NCBI GenBank assembly: GCA_002361775.1
Contig: DETV01000060.1
Span: 1 to 43,546 of the forward strand
Origin: Eubacterium sp. UBA3279
Lineage (GTDB): Bacteria; Bacillota; Clostridia; Lachnospirales; Lachnospiraceae
Reading direction: 5' to 3'
Length of the DNA: 43,546 bases
The notes under the pieces were generated by a model. It saw only the letters and a list, made by a program, of their open reading frames with translations. It made no database searches and had not been told where the DNA came from. Numbering within the stretch: the first letter of the stretch is position 1; each line of letters starts with the position of its first letter. The position numbers were made by a program, and so were the translations under genes. Below are positions 17,320 through 26,214 of the stretch, in pieces.

Positions 17320-17960
17320 TGGAGATTCAGAATTTCGAACAACAGGTCGTTTTTTATCACAATGTGTTTGTATATTGTGCTGTTGCAGCATTGATTTTTC
17401 TGGTGATTGCAGTCGTACTATTTTTCCTTTTGAAAATCCCCAAGGTTTTTGGAGAATTTACAGGACGAGATGCAAAACGAGCCATTGAAGAAATGATGGC
17501 TGAAAATGCTTTGTCTGGTTCTCTGACCTCTTTAAAATTGGGTGAAGACGGACGGAGAAGAAGAAGAGGAAGAACAGGTTCTCTTGCGACAGGAAGATTG
17601 AGGAAAAATACTATTGTACGAACAGGAAATTTGAAAATGGATTCTACAGAGAGTTTGATCCAGAATAATCTTACAGATCAATTGGTTCAGAATACGGTTT
17701 CGGGTAATTTATCCGAAAACAATAACGGGCAGCAGGATAATTTTGGAAGCGCCGAGACAGATGTGCTGGATACCTTCGGAAGTGCTGAGACGGATGTCCT
17801 GAAACCTGCGGAGGAGACAGGAAAACTTCCTGCTACAGAGCCGGTATTGATGCAACCATCCTCAGAGACAGTAGTTTTGAATCAGGAAATGCGACAGATG
17901 AATGATGAATTTGTGATATTACGCAGTATTGTGGATATACATACAGATGAGGTGGTGTAG
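17319..17960 (+). CDS. Single-pass membrane protein with ETxxL-rich cytoplasmic tail
   Basis: A 213-residue protein of no family I recognise. A short outer part (1-14) precedes one membrane helix (about 17-40). The Arg-rich stretch 77-97 (GRRRRRGRTGSLATGRLRK) places the tail in the cytoplasm. The tail (140-187) carries an exact repeat FGSAETDVL with 11-residue spacing (T147, T158), then EETGKL (T167) and SETVVL (T184). These resemble the ETTLL and ETGIL pair of the FHA protease upstream. The gene overlaps the kinase stop by one base behind GGAGGTG, so it is tightly coupled to the kinase. I infer a scaffold whose threonines are phosphorylated and bound by FHA domains; the sequence does not prove it. 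Confidence 0.75.
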   Translation: MEIQNFEQQVVFYHNVFVYCAVAALIFLVIAVVLFFLLKIPKVFGEFTGRDAKRAIEEMMAENALSGSLTSLKLGEDGRRRRRGRTGSLATGRLRKNTIVRTGNLKMDSTESLIQNNLTDQLVQNTVSGNLSENNNGQQDNFGSAETDVLDTFGSAETDVLKPAEETGKLPATEPVLMQPSSETVVLNQEMRQMNDEFVILRSIVDIHTDEVV

Positions 17961-17964
17961 TAGT

Positions 17965-18459
17965 ATGAAAAAACATATAAGAATTGGAAAAAAACTATTC
18001 TATTTTTCATTATTTGGCTATGTATTGAGTGCCTTGTCTGTTTTTGCACTTCCTATTTCAGAAGGGGAAAATACCAGCGGATTATCAATTGGTACTGCTT
18101 TGGTAGGTATTGTGTTCTGGGTGGGAATTTTGATTGGAAGTTTTTGTTTTTTCTTTACATGGAAAATGATTCATTCCGATAAGAGCTATATGAACAGCAA
18201 ATATGAAACAAAACCGGCATATCTTCACTTTTTTCGTGACAGGAAAAGCATTATACTAGACAGCATTCTGATTATAGTATGGATAGTGATTTTGTTGGGG
18301 AATTACAGAAATATATTTCCGGATGCAGTTATGCTGATTTTGATGTTTTCAGGACTAATAACTCTTTATTTACATTTTTTGATAAATGGAAGAGTTTTTA
18401 GATATTTATTTTCAAATAAAAAATATGAAAGAAGGAGAAACAATGAGGGAAAAGATTAA
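17965..18459 (+). CDS. Four-helix integral membrane protein of unknown function
   Basis: A 164-residue membrane protein. Hydrophobic segments lie at about 11-32, 42-70, 94-115 and 119-142, giving four membrane helices. Its short cytoplasmic ends are lysine-rich. The ATG at 17965 follows GAGGTGG; upstream in-frame codons lie in the previous gene. Its end overlaps the surface protein start by 17 bases, so the two are coupled. No family is recognised; a membrane partner for the kinase or the giant surface protein is possible. Confidence 0.7.
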   Translation: MKKHIRIGKKLFYFSLFGYVLSALSVFALPISEGENTSGLSIGTALVGIVFWVGILIGSFCFFFTWKMIHSDKSYMNSKYETKPAYLHFFRDRKSIILDSILIIVWIVILLGNYRNIFPDAVMLILMFSGLITLYLHFLINGRVFRYLFSNKKYERRRNNEGKD

Positions 18460-21400
18460 AAGACTGTTATCTTTACTGTTGGCTTTAAGTATGCTGATTG
18501 GTACAGTCCTCACCGACAGTGGATTTGGTGTGACAGTATATGCAGCTCCGCCAACAGATCAACAACCAGAAGCTACAAAAAATGTTCAAGTATCATTGAC
18601 GAATTTGACAAAAGTGGGAAATGTGTCTTTTGGAAATGTAACAGGAACTCTAACAGAAAAAACTGATCAGACTGGTCTAACTACATATCCGGGTACGTAT
18701 TCTACAGAAAAGAATGCACTCACCTTTGAAGATGTAAGTTATGGCACATATACACTGACTATTTCCATGGATAATTACAGTGTTACAGGAAGTCAGGAAA
18801 TTGTAGTTGATGCAACGGGAGATTCCGTATTATCTGTTAATGCAACTGGGTTTACTCTTACACCGTCATATAGTCTGGAAAATGTAGTATTTGATAATAA
18901 TCCGCTTACAGTGGGAGAAAGCAAATCTTATACCATAACGGGAAATGGAACTCATCCGGAAGTGTGGCTTGAGTGTATGAATAAGAATCCGGATGTAGCT
19001 ACAGTAAGCCTTGCGAATAATACGATCACTGTGTCAGCGCTGAAAGCAGGTTCGGCTGAGATAACAGTAAAGACACGAGATAATACTAAAAGTGCAACTA
19101 TTACTGTAACAGTAAATAAAGTAACTGTGACAATTACACCGAAGAGTGTGACACCAGTTATGTGGGGAGAAAACGTATCTCTGCCGGATTTATTTGATGT
19201 TAATGTTCTGAACGCGGCATCATCTGTGGTTTATAAGGTAGATGGAGGATCGGTTGCCAATAATATATGGGTACCGACAGATACAAGTTCTCATACAATT
19301 ACTGCTGAGATTAGTGCTGCTGATCCTGTTTATGTACAAACATCTGCAACTATACAGTATACTGCTGCAAAGAGAAACGTTTCTATTATCAAATTTAAGG
19401 CATTGCCAGAGGTTGCGCAGTGGGGAACAACGATTGAAGTTTCAGCAGAATTAAAAGATAAAGATGGGGAAATAGCTATCGCAGGTGCTTCATCTTCTGA
19501 AATCAAATATTATGTAGATGATTCTCTACTACAGGGCAATCAATGGATTCCGCCTATGGGAAAAGAATATACTTTAACAGCCCAATTTGTTGAAAATGCT
19601 TTGTACAATTCTGCCGCTGATAGTATCATTAAGTACACCCCTGGTAAACATGAACAGCAGTTTACAATTAAAGATGAAAAGGGAATTATCATTGATACAG
19701 ATAATACAGATGGTAAAGTGGATACAGTGGACTTGACTTATGGAGATAAGGGAAAGACATTTACTTTAGGTAATGAAAAACCTGCAGACGAAAAAGATAA
19801 TAAAAACCCTGCTTCAAAAGGATATTCTGTAAAATCAGATGATACGGATATAGCAATAGTAACGCTTGATGAAGCAAATAATAAAATTACCATCCAACCG
19901 GTAAATGTAGGTTCAACTATTATAATGATCACTCAGGAAGAAAATGATCATTATAATAGTAGCAGCCAAATTATCCAGGTGACTGTAGATCCCTACGAGC
20001 TGGAATTATCTCAAATGGATTTTGATTCTACCGATAAAGAGGAATACGATAACAAAAAAATATTTAATGATAAGAATGATGTGAATGTTCGTTTAACAGT
20101 GGATAAAGACAAATTACCGGATACTATTAAAGATAATACTGATATTCCACAATATCTTTATATGAAAAATTTCAAATTGTCTAAAAATGGGCAAAAAGTG
20201 AAGGATGTTCTCAGAGAAAGAAAAAAGGTGATTCCATGGGAAGATTTGACAATCACTTATAAAGAGATTAGTGAAAATATGGTTGGTAAATTGTCACCAA
20301 ATTATAAGTTGAAAGAGGAAGCAAAGATATCAGGCACATTGACAATTGATCCTGCAACATTGACGTTACATATCAATGACGCTTCCAGAAGTTTGAGAGA
20401 GTCCGATGATCAGCTTGTTTTTAAAGGCAAGTTGTATTTTAAAAATGGTGAAAAAATACGTGCAACAGGTTTCTGGCATAACGGAAAAGAAGTTTCAAAA
20501 AGTAATTTGGCGATTGGATTTGAATTGCCGGAAGGTATTGTGTATCCGGAAGTAAAGACAGATTTGCCACAGTTTTCTGCAGTTGAAAAGAAACATAGTA
20601 ATGTACTCTATGCAGTAAAAGGTGATAAAGATAATGCTACAAACAATTATGAATTTGCATATGAGAGAGAATGTCAAGAGCAGGGAGCAATTACCATTGA
20701 GACAGAGGAAATTAATTTTACTAAATATCTCAGTGTAAAAAATGAGAGTAGTGTCAATGCATATCAACCAGACAGCAAAAAGTCTTTGATTTATTTTGGT
20801 AAAAATGCAACTGTAAAATATAATATTTCTGATTCTGACAAAGTATACACAAAATTATGTGAGGTAGAAACTGGAAGTTCAAAAGATGTAACAATTGATG
20901 GAAGTATAATTGAGAAAAGTGAATTTTCTTACCCATCAGTTACGAAGAAGTATCGTTTGGAAAACGAGAACGGCGATATTTATTCAAAGGAATTTGCCAT
21001 TACTTATACCAGAGACAGCGGTTCACCAATTGCTAATATAACAATCAAAGGAAATACAGCTTCTTTGACTGGTTTTGCTAATGGAATTACTTTTGGTGCA
21101 TATGACAAGGAAAAATTATATGCAACAGTGAGCGTAAAAGATATATTTAACAAGGAAGATTATTCTGACGAAAGCAGTCAGACGATTTCCGGTGTGAAAG
21201 CATGGGAATATGCGGTAGTGAAAGCAGATGATACGTATAATGTAAATGATTTCAGTGAGATCGCAAACCTGAAGTTCAGCGAAGGAAACGGCACAGAGGG
21301 AGGAACCGTCCAAGTAGCCATTGCAGATAAAAAAGAAGTCGGAAATTATATCGTATTTGTTAGAGTCTATGATCAGGTTGGAAACTGTGATGTTTATGGT

Positions 21401-24400
21401 TCCAACGGTGCAGTGCTAGAGGATATTCCACTGAGCAAAACAACTGTAGAATTTGATGATGAAACAGCTAAAACAGGAGTAACTTATTACTTTAATTCTC
21501 AGGTGGGTCTTGATATTACTGCAGAAGAGGACGTTTCAAGCACATACTCCGGTGTGCAGTCTCTGTCATATACAGCAACTGTTGAAAAAGATGAAAAAAA
21601 TCCCGTAATTCTGTATCAGGAAGATAAACAACCTGAAAAAACACTGGAAGACCTGAAAAAGGATTATGGTTGTATTGAGAAACATATTACTGCAGGAACA
21701 AGGGATGAAAATGATATAACGATTGAAGAAAATACCAGTAAAATCATCCGTGTAGAAGCAAATGCAAAAGATTTTGCAGGAAACAGTCAGAGTATCACAG
21801 GAAGCAAAGAATTTGTAATCGATACACTGGATCCGGTAATAAAAAACAGTATTTCTTCTGAAGCAGAACGGAAAAATGGAAAGTATTACAATAAAAATGT
21901 TGTGATTACCACAGAAATCACAGAACGTTTTCTTGATATTGACAATGACGTAATATATAAAATTTCCGTAGATGGTGTAGAAAAGCAGCTCACTTTGAAA
22001 GAACTGGAATCAGAGAAAGATGCTTATGGTATTGCAAGCATTGTTAAAAGTCATAAAGCAGAAGAGACGAGAGAGGATACAACAGTATCAACAATTACGA
22101 TTACCTTCGAGAAGGAGCACGAATATGTTGTTACTTCTTCTGTAAAGGATAAAGCGGGTAATCCTCAGAAGAGCGATCCGGAAACACATAATTTTGTGAT
22201 TGACAAGACTAATCCGGAAGCAATCATTACCTATTATCCGTCAGAGAAAGTGGAAACGTCCAGCTCTTTCACAGATGCGAATCAGAGAGTTTATCTGAAT
22301 AATCAGTACAATTCTTTTGAAGCCATTGTATCAGTAACAGAGTTGAATTTTGCGGATACAGAGGGAAAAGTAGATGCCAGGCTTCAGATTGTTGCAAAAG
22401 ATTCTGCAAATAAAAATGTTCTGGCAAATGTGATTTCTCCTTTCATGGAAAATTCTAAAAAGAAGGAAAACTGGAGCGATCAGGGAGAAAATGTAAGATG
22501 GTTCCGTATGAACATGACCAATGATGCCAACTATACTTTTGATTTCAGTTATACCGACCTTGCAGGAAATCCTCTGAAAATAACTGTACCAACTGGCAGA
22601 GTGACATTAGACAGAGTGGCGCCGACAGGAAGCATTACGGTAGATGGTCTTGTAAACAGTGAGTCTTCTGTGAAAACATGGATCAGTCAGTTCATCAATA
22701 AGATAACTTTTGGTCTTTTTGGTAAAAATGGTATGGGAGCAACAACCACAAGCGAAGATATTACAGCTGGTGTTGTATCTAACAAATATCTTATAGCTGC
22801 TAATGGATATACAAAAGAGCAGTTAGATAGTCTGGACAATTCACAGTGGAAAGATTATAAAGGAAGAGTTTCTCTTCAGGCAAACCAGAATGCGATTGTA
22901 TATCAGCGGATTGAAGATGCAGCAGGAAACTACGAGTTTTACAGTACGGAAAATCTCGTTGCGGATAATCAGGATCCTGCTCCTGTCGTTCATATTACTC
23001 CGTCTTCTCCGGGATGGGGAAAAGGTGTTTACAGCGCAGGAGACAATCCGGGATTTGACATTACAGTAGAAGATCCGGTAAACAATAATTCTTATTCTGG
23101 GTTAAAGACAATTACCTATACCATTAAAAATGGAACTACGGGTGCGGTAGAGACAGGAACATTGGCTAATATTGGAAGAAATGAGCATCGACAGTCATGG
23201 AAAGGACATGTAAATATTGATCCGTCTAAATTCTACAGTAACGACGTACAGGTTGTTGTGGAAGCATCTGACTGGTCAACCAATGAAGCTGTTTCAGAGA
23301 CGGCAAAATTGAAAGTAGATAATAAGGCGCCTGTTGTAACTTTTGCATTTGACAAATCAGATGCAATGAATACAAAATATTATAAAAACAACAAGACCTT
23401 AACAATTACAGTGGATGAAAGAAACTTTGATACTACTTATATTCCAAAAGTGACTTCTACAGCCGGCGGAGGATATTCATTCAGCGGATGGTCCACCAAT
23501 GGAGAGAAAACTACTGGAGTTATAACATTCTCAGGTGACAGTGATTTCACTGTGACATACGATTGCTATGATCTGGCGGGAAACAAGTCTAATACAGAAA
23601 ATCTGGAAGAATTTACAGTAGATAAGACCATCCCCACCATTTCCGTTTCCTATGACAACGATAATGCCCAGAACGGAAATTATTACAAAGCATCCAGAAC
23701 CGCCACGATTACTATCAATGAGCATAACTTTAACGCAGGAGACGTAAAAGTAACAACAACCGCCTCCAATGGCAGAACTCCTGGAGTAAGCGGCTGGTCA
23801 GGTTCCGGAGATCGTCACATGGCAACAGTAGAATTTGATTCAGATGCAGATTATACTTTTGACATTAGTTATATTGATATGGCGGGAAATAGTGCTGCAG
23901 AGTATGATCAGGACAGATTTACAGTAGATTTGACTAAACCTTCTATGGAAATTACAGGAGTTGCCAATAAATCAGCAAATAAAGGTACTGTAGCGCCTGT
24001 GATTACGGTAAGCGATACCAATTATATTGCAAGTGGTGTAACGATATCTCTGACAGGAGCAAATCGTGGTAAAGTAGATACTTCATCCATGGTAAGCAGA
24101 ACAAATTCAGAAAATGGGCAGATCATCACGTTCAGGAATTTTGGTTCGAATATGGATGATATTTATACATTGGTTGCAAAATCTGTAGATAAGGCAGGAA
24201 ATGAAACAACACAGAGTATCACTTTCTCTGTAAACCGTGATGGTTCTGCATATAACATCAACCAGAGTACAAAAGATCTTATCGAAAAAGGATTTACCAA
24301 TAATCCACAGGATATCGTGATTGAAGAAGTAAACGTAGATACTTTGGAATTCATTGAAATTTCCTACAGTAAAGATGGTAAGATTGTAAAACTTACGGAA

Positions 24401-25024
24401 GGTAAGGATTACAAGGTAGAAGCAGAAGGTGGAGAAGGACAGTGGAAGAAATATACATATACCATTTTCGCTAAATGCTTTAACGAGGAGGGAGAATACA
24501 GTATCAATATTTCCAGTACAGACCGGGCAGAAAATATCAGTAACAATAAAGTACAGTCTGTAAATGTGGATTTTGTTGTAGATATGACAGCTCCGATCAT
24601 GGCAGTCAGCAATCTGGAAAATCGAGGAAGATATAAAGAAAATCGTCACGAATATACATTGAATGTAAAAGACAATACTATGCTGACAATGGTACAGATT
24701 TATCTGGATGATAAATTATTCAAAACCTACGAAGTGGTTGACGGAAAACTGGTAAATATTGAGGATCCTTCCGATGTGTTGGAAATTGAAAATGGCAAGG
24801 TTTATCTGGGTATTGACAGTAAAAATATGTATCAGAAGATAAAACTGGTATCTACGGATGCGGCTGGTAATGTGTCTGAGACAGAGGATTATAATGTACT
24901 GGTAACCTCCAGTAATCTGGTACAGTTCTATATGAACAAACCATTATTCTATGGCTCGATCTTTGCAGTAATTGCAGCATGTGGAATTATCATTTTCCTG
25001 ATTTTGAAAAAGAAAAGAGCTTAA
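18443..25024 (+). CDS. Giant Ig-repeat surface protein with C-terminal membrane anchor
   Basis: A 2193-residue exported protein. The ATG at 18443 with AGAAGGAG before it is preferred to an upstream in-frame ATG at 18386. A signal peptide (1-35, ending VYAA) is followed by a Big_2-type Ig-like domain (about 145-228) and further beta-rich modules, including a stretch resembling MBG-type repeats. Many modules in the second half end in a pattern like DxAGN followed by FTVDxTxP; two of these are clear tandem copies at 1630-1832. The C-terminus has one membrane helix (about 2168-2189) and ends in KKKRA. There is no LPxTG or other sortase motif, so it stays in the membrane with a very long ectodomain. 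It ends operon A. A receptor, adhesin or wall-spanning conduit part, by analogy with the long ectodomain of YueB/EsaA in other type VII systems, is inference only. Confidence 0.88.
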   Translation: MREKIKRLLSLLLALSMLIGTVLTDSGFGVTVYAAPPTDQQPEATKNVQVSLTNLTKVGNVSFGNVTGTLTEKTDQTGLTTYPGTYSTEKNALTFEDVSYGTYTLTISMDNYSVTGSQEIVVDATGDSVLSVNATGFTLTPSYSLENVVFDNNPLTVGESKSYTITGNGTHPEVWLECMNKNPDVATVSLANNTITVSALKAGSAEITVKTRDNTKSATITVTVNKVTVTITPKSVTPVMWGENVSLPDLFDVNVLNAASSVVYKVDGGSVANNIWVPTDTSSHTITAEISAADPVYVQTSATIQYTAAKRNVSIIKFKALPEVAQWGTTIEVSAELKDKDGEIAIAGASSSEIKYYVDDSLLQGNQWIPPMGKEYTLTAQFVENALYNSAADSIIKYTPGKHEQQFTIKDEKGIIIDTDNTDGKVDTVDLTYGDKGKTFTLGNEKPADEKDNKNPASKGYSVKSDDTDIAIVTLDEANNKITIQPVNVGSTIIMITQEENDHYNSSSQIIQVTVDPYELELSQMDFDSTDKEEYDNKKIFNDKNDVNVRLTVDKDKLPDTIKDNTDIPQYLYMKNFKLSKNGQKVKDVLRERKKVIPWEDLTITYKEISENMVGKLSPNYKLKEEAKISGTLTIDPATLTLHINDASRSLRESDDQLVFKGKLYFKNGEKIRATGFWHNGKEVSKSNLAIGFELPEGIVYPEVKTDLPQFSAVEKKHSNVLYAVKGDKDNATNNYEFAYERECQEQGAITIETEEINFTKYLSVKNESSVNAYQPDSKKSLIYFGKNATVKYNISDSDKVYTKLCEVETGSSKDVTIDGSIIEKSEFSYPSVTKKYRLENENGDIYSKEFAITYTRDSGSPIANITIKGNTASLTGFANGITFGAYDKEKLYATVSVKDIFNKEDYSDESSQTISGVKAWEYAVVKADDTYNVNDFSEIANLKFSEGNGTEGGTVQVAIADKKEVGNYIVFVRVYDQVGNCDVYGSNGAVLEDIPLSKTTVEFDDETAKTGVTYYFNSQVGLDITAEEDVSSTYSGVQSLSYTATVEKDEKNPVILYQEDKQPEKTLEDLKKDYGCIEKHITAGTRDENDITIEENTSKIIRVEANAKDFAGNSQSITGSKEFVIDTLDPVIKNSISSEAERKNGKYYNKNVVITTEITERFLDIDNDVIYKISVDGVEKQLTLKELESEKDAYGIASIVKSHKAEETREDTTVSTITITFEKEHEYVVTSSVKDKAGNPQKSDPETHNFVIDKTNPEAIITYYPSEKVETSSSFTDANQRVYLNNQYNSFEAIVSVTELNFADTEGKVDARLQIVAKDSANKNVLANVISPFMENSKKKENWSDQGENVRWFRMNMTNDANYTFDFSYTDLAGNPLKITVPTGRVTLDRVAPTGSITVDGLVNSESSVKTWISQFINKITFGLFGKNGMGATTTSEDITAGVVSNKYLIAANGYTKEQLDSLDNSQWKDYKGRVSLQANQNAIVYQRIEDAAGNYEFYSTENLVADNQDPAPVVHITPSSPGWGKGVYSAGDNPGFDITVEDPVNNNSYSGLKTITYTIKNGTTGAVETGTLANIGRNEHRQSWKGHVNIDPSKFYSNDVQVVVEASDWSTNEAVSETAKLKVDNKAPVVTFAFDKSDAMNTKYYKNNKTLTITVDERNFDTTYIPKVTSTAGGGYSFSGWSTNGEKTTGVITFSGDSDFTVTYDCYDLAGNKSNTENLEEFTVDKTIPTISVSYDNDNAQNGNYYKASRTATITINEHNFNAGDVKVTTTASNGRTPGVSGWSGSGDRHMATVEFDSDADYTFDISYIDMAGNSAAEYDQDRFTVDLTKPSMEITGVANKSANKGTVAPVITVSDTNYIASGVTISLTGANRGKVDTSSMVSRTNSENGQIITFRNFGSNMDDIYTLVAKSVDKAGNETTQSITFSVNRDGSAYNINQSTKDLIEKGFTNNPQDIVIEEVNVDTLEFIEISYSKDGKIVKLTEGKDYKVEAEGGEGQWKKYTYTIFAKCFNEEGEYSINISSTDRAENISNNKVQSVNVDFVVDMTAPIMAVSNLENRGRYKENRHEYTLNVKDNTMLTMVQIYLDDKLFKTYEVVDGKLVNIEDPSDVLEIENGKVYLGIDSKNMYQKIKLVSTDAAGNVSETEDYNVLVTSSNLVQFYMNKPLFYGSIFAVIAACGIIIFLILKKKRA
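23330..23938 (+). repeat. Two tandem Ig-like modules of about 101 residues
   Basis: Module 1 (23330-23632) and module 2 (23633-23938) share the order YYKxxxTxTITxxExNF, then SGWSxxGxxxT, xFxSDxDxTxxxxYxDxAGN and FTVDxTxP. They are diverged duplications in the surface protein. Related but weaker copies occur upstream, for example at GKYYNKNVVITTEITERFLD near 21880. Confidence 0.8.
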
Positions 25025-25056
25025 GGAAAATAAAAAAGAAAAAAATAGTAAAAAAT

Positions 25057-25106
25057 AAACAAAGAGCTTTCGTTTCTGATTTTTACAGAGCGAAAGCTCT
25101 TTGTTT
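25057..25106 (+). terminator. Long inverted repeat ending operon A
   Basis: AAACAAAGAGCTTTCG (25057-25072) pairs perfectly over 16 bp with 25091-25106, around an 18-base loop that can form a small inner stem. It lies 32 bases after the surface protein stop, preceded by an A-rich run and ending in TTTGTTTG. It is a likely terminator, possibly in both directions. Confidence 0.75.
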
Positions 25107-25137
25107 GTATATAATAAACAAAATACAATATCATCTT

Positions 25138-25155
25138 GTAACATTTTATGTAACA
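25138..25155 (+). repeat. GTAACA direct repeat 3 (candidate operator, operon B)
   Basis: GTAACA at 25138-25143 and 25150-25155, 12-bp period, with TTTTA between. The second copy starts 8 bp before the -35 box, exactly as at 11286/11294. The flanking TT before the first copy is also shared with the copy at 11274. Confidence 0.7.
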
Positions 25156-25157
25156 AA

Positions 25158-25186
25158 TTGTCATGGGTGAATCCAACTGTTATACT
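25158..25186 (+). promoter_or_regulatory. Sigma-A promoter of operon B
   Basis: TTGTCA at 25158-25163, a 17-base spacer and TATACT at 25181-25186 with a TGT extended -10 element. It gives a leader of about 50 bases before the first gene. Spacing to the direct repeat is identical to that at the regulator promoter. Confidence 0.7.
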
Positions 25187-25241
25187 GATACTATATTATG
25201 ATTCACTGACATAGTGACGTATAAAAGACAGGAATGAAAAC

Positions 25242-26192
25242 ATGAATGCAATATTAAATAATTATCATATAACAGAATTTGAAGATGGAAAAAATCTATC
25301 TTTTTTTATTGACCAAGAGGGAACGTTTTCTATTACAGATTATAAAGTGCTACGGGGGCAGATTCGGAGTGGATTGGCTCGATGTGAAAAGGTGCTATAT
25401 AATGGGAAAATTAAGCTGCTTTATTTGACAGAAGGAGGAACGCCTCTGGAAATGCTATTGTCCAGAATGGATGAGCGAATGTTTACCGTGATTCTTGCAG
25501 ATATCATGAGTGTAGTTATCAATATAAGTGAGAATGGATTTCTGGAAATGCAAAAATTGCTACTGGATTCAAGGTACATTTTTGTGGATGAGAATACCAT
25601 GAAAGTGAAGATGATCTATATTCCTGTGGACAGTAGAGAATTTCACAGTTCTATACAAAATGGTCAGATTTTGACTCTTATACTTGGTTTTATAAGAACG
25701 TGTACAAATCTCAGCGGAATGTATGTGACATGGATTACAGAATTATTTTCTAAGGAAAAGGGAAATTTACGCGACATATATGATGAGATTTTAAACAGAT
25801 GCAATGTATCCGGTAAACTGACAGAAAAGGAAGAAGAAAAACAATCAGAAAAAACGGAAGAAAAGAAAACTACAGAAAAAAAAGAACCAAAGATTCTGTA
25901 TATGTATTCTTTGAATGAACCGGTTTTGATTCAGTTTATAATCAACCAGAGAGATTTTTATATTGGGAGAGATCCCAAACGAGTGGATGGGACAATCAAT
26001 GGACATCCTACGGTGGGAAGGAAACATTGTCATGTGGTTTATAAGGAAGGAGAGTATTATCTGGAAGATGACGCCAGTAAAAATGGAACTTTTTTGAATG
26101 ATGAAAAGCTGACCTCTGGTCTTATGAAAAAGATTCCGGATCAGGCAAGGATTCAAATTGCTGATGTTTTATTTACCATTAGATATGACTAA
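25242..26192 (+). CDS. FHA-domain protein with N-terminal DUF6382-like domain
   Basis: A 316-residue cytoplasmic protein that opens operon B. Residues 1-180 are a globular region that resembles DUF6382 proteins of Clostridia (LTEGGTPLEMLLSRM, a long helix, then VDENTMKVKMIYIPVD). A Glu/Lys-rich linker (about 190-215) leads to an FHA domain (about 225-316) with IGRDPKRVDG, GRKHCH (G replaces the usual S of SRxH) and KNGTFLN, the phosphothreonine-binding loops. It should dock to a threonine-phosphorylated partner. FHA proteins of this type often accompany TadZ-like ATPases, as here. The RBS before 25242 is weak (AGGAAT). Confidence 0.8.
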   Translation: MNAILNNYHITEFEDGKNLSFFIDQEGTFSITDYKVLRGQIRSGLARCEKVLYNGKIKLLYLTEGGTPLEMLLSRMDERMFTVILADIMSVVINISENGFLEMQKLLLDSRYIFVDENTMKVKMIYIPVDSREFHSSIQNGQILTLILGFIRTCTNLSGMYVTWITELFSKEKGNLRDIYDEILNRCNVSGKLTEKEEEKQSEKTEEKKTTEKKEPKILYMYSLNEPVLIQFIINQRDFYIGRDPKRVDGTINGHPTVGRKHCHVVYKEGEYYLEDDASKNGTFLNDEKLTSGLMKKIPDQARIQIADVLFTIRYD

Positions 26193-26214
26193 AAAATACG
26201 AGGTGTAGAGGAAG

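Noticed and set aside
24107..24649. Minus-strand frame of 180 residues inside the surface protein gene.
   Set aside because: It is Cys/Ile/Phe-rich, as expected from antisense of an AT-rich coding region, and lacks a ribosome binding site.
24900..25024. Sortase-type wall anchor at the end of the giant surface protein.
   Set aside because: A hydrophobic helix and basic tail are present but no LPxTG-like motif precedes them, so it is called a membrane anchor.
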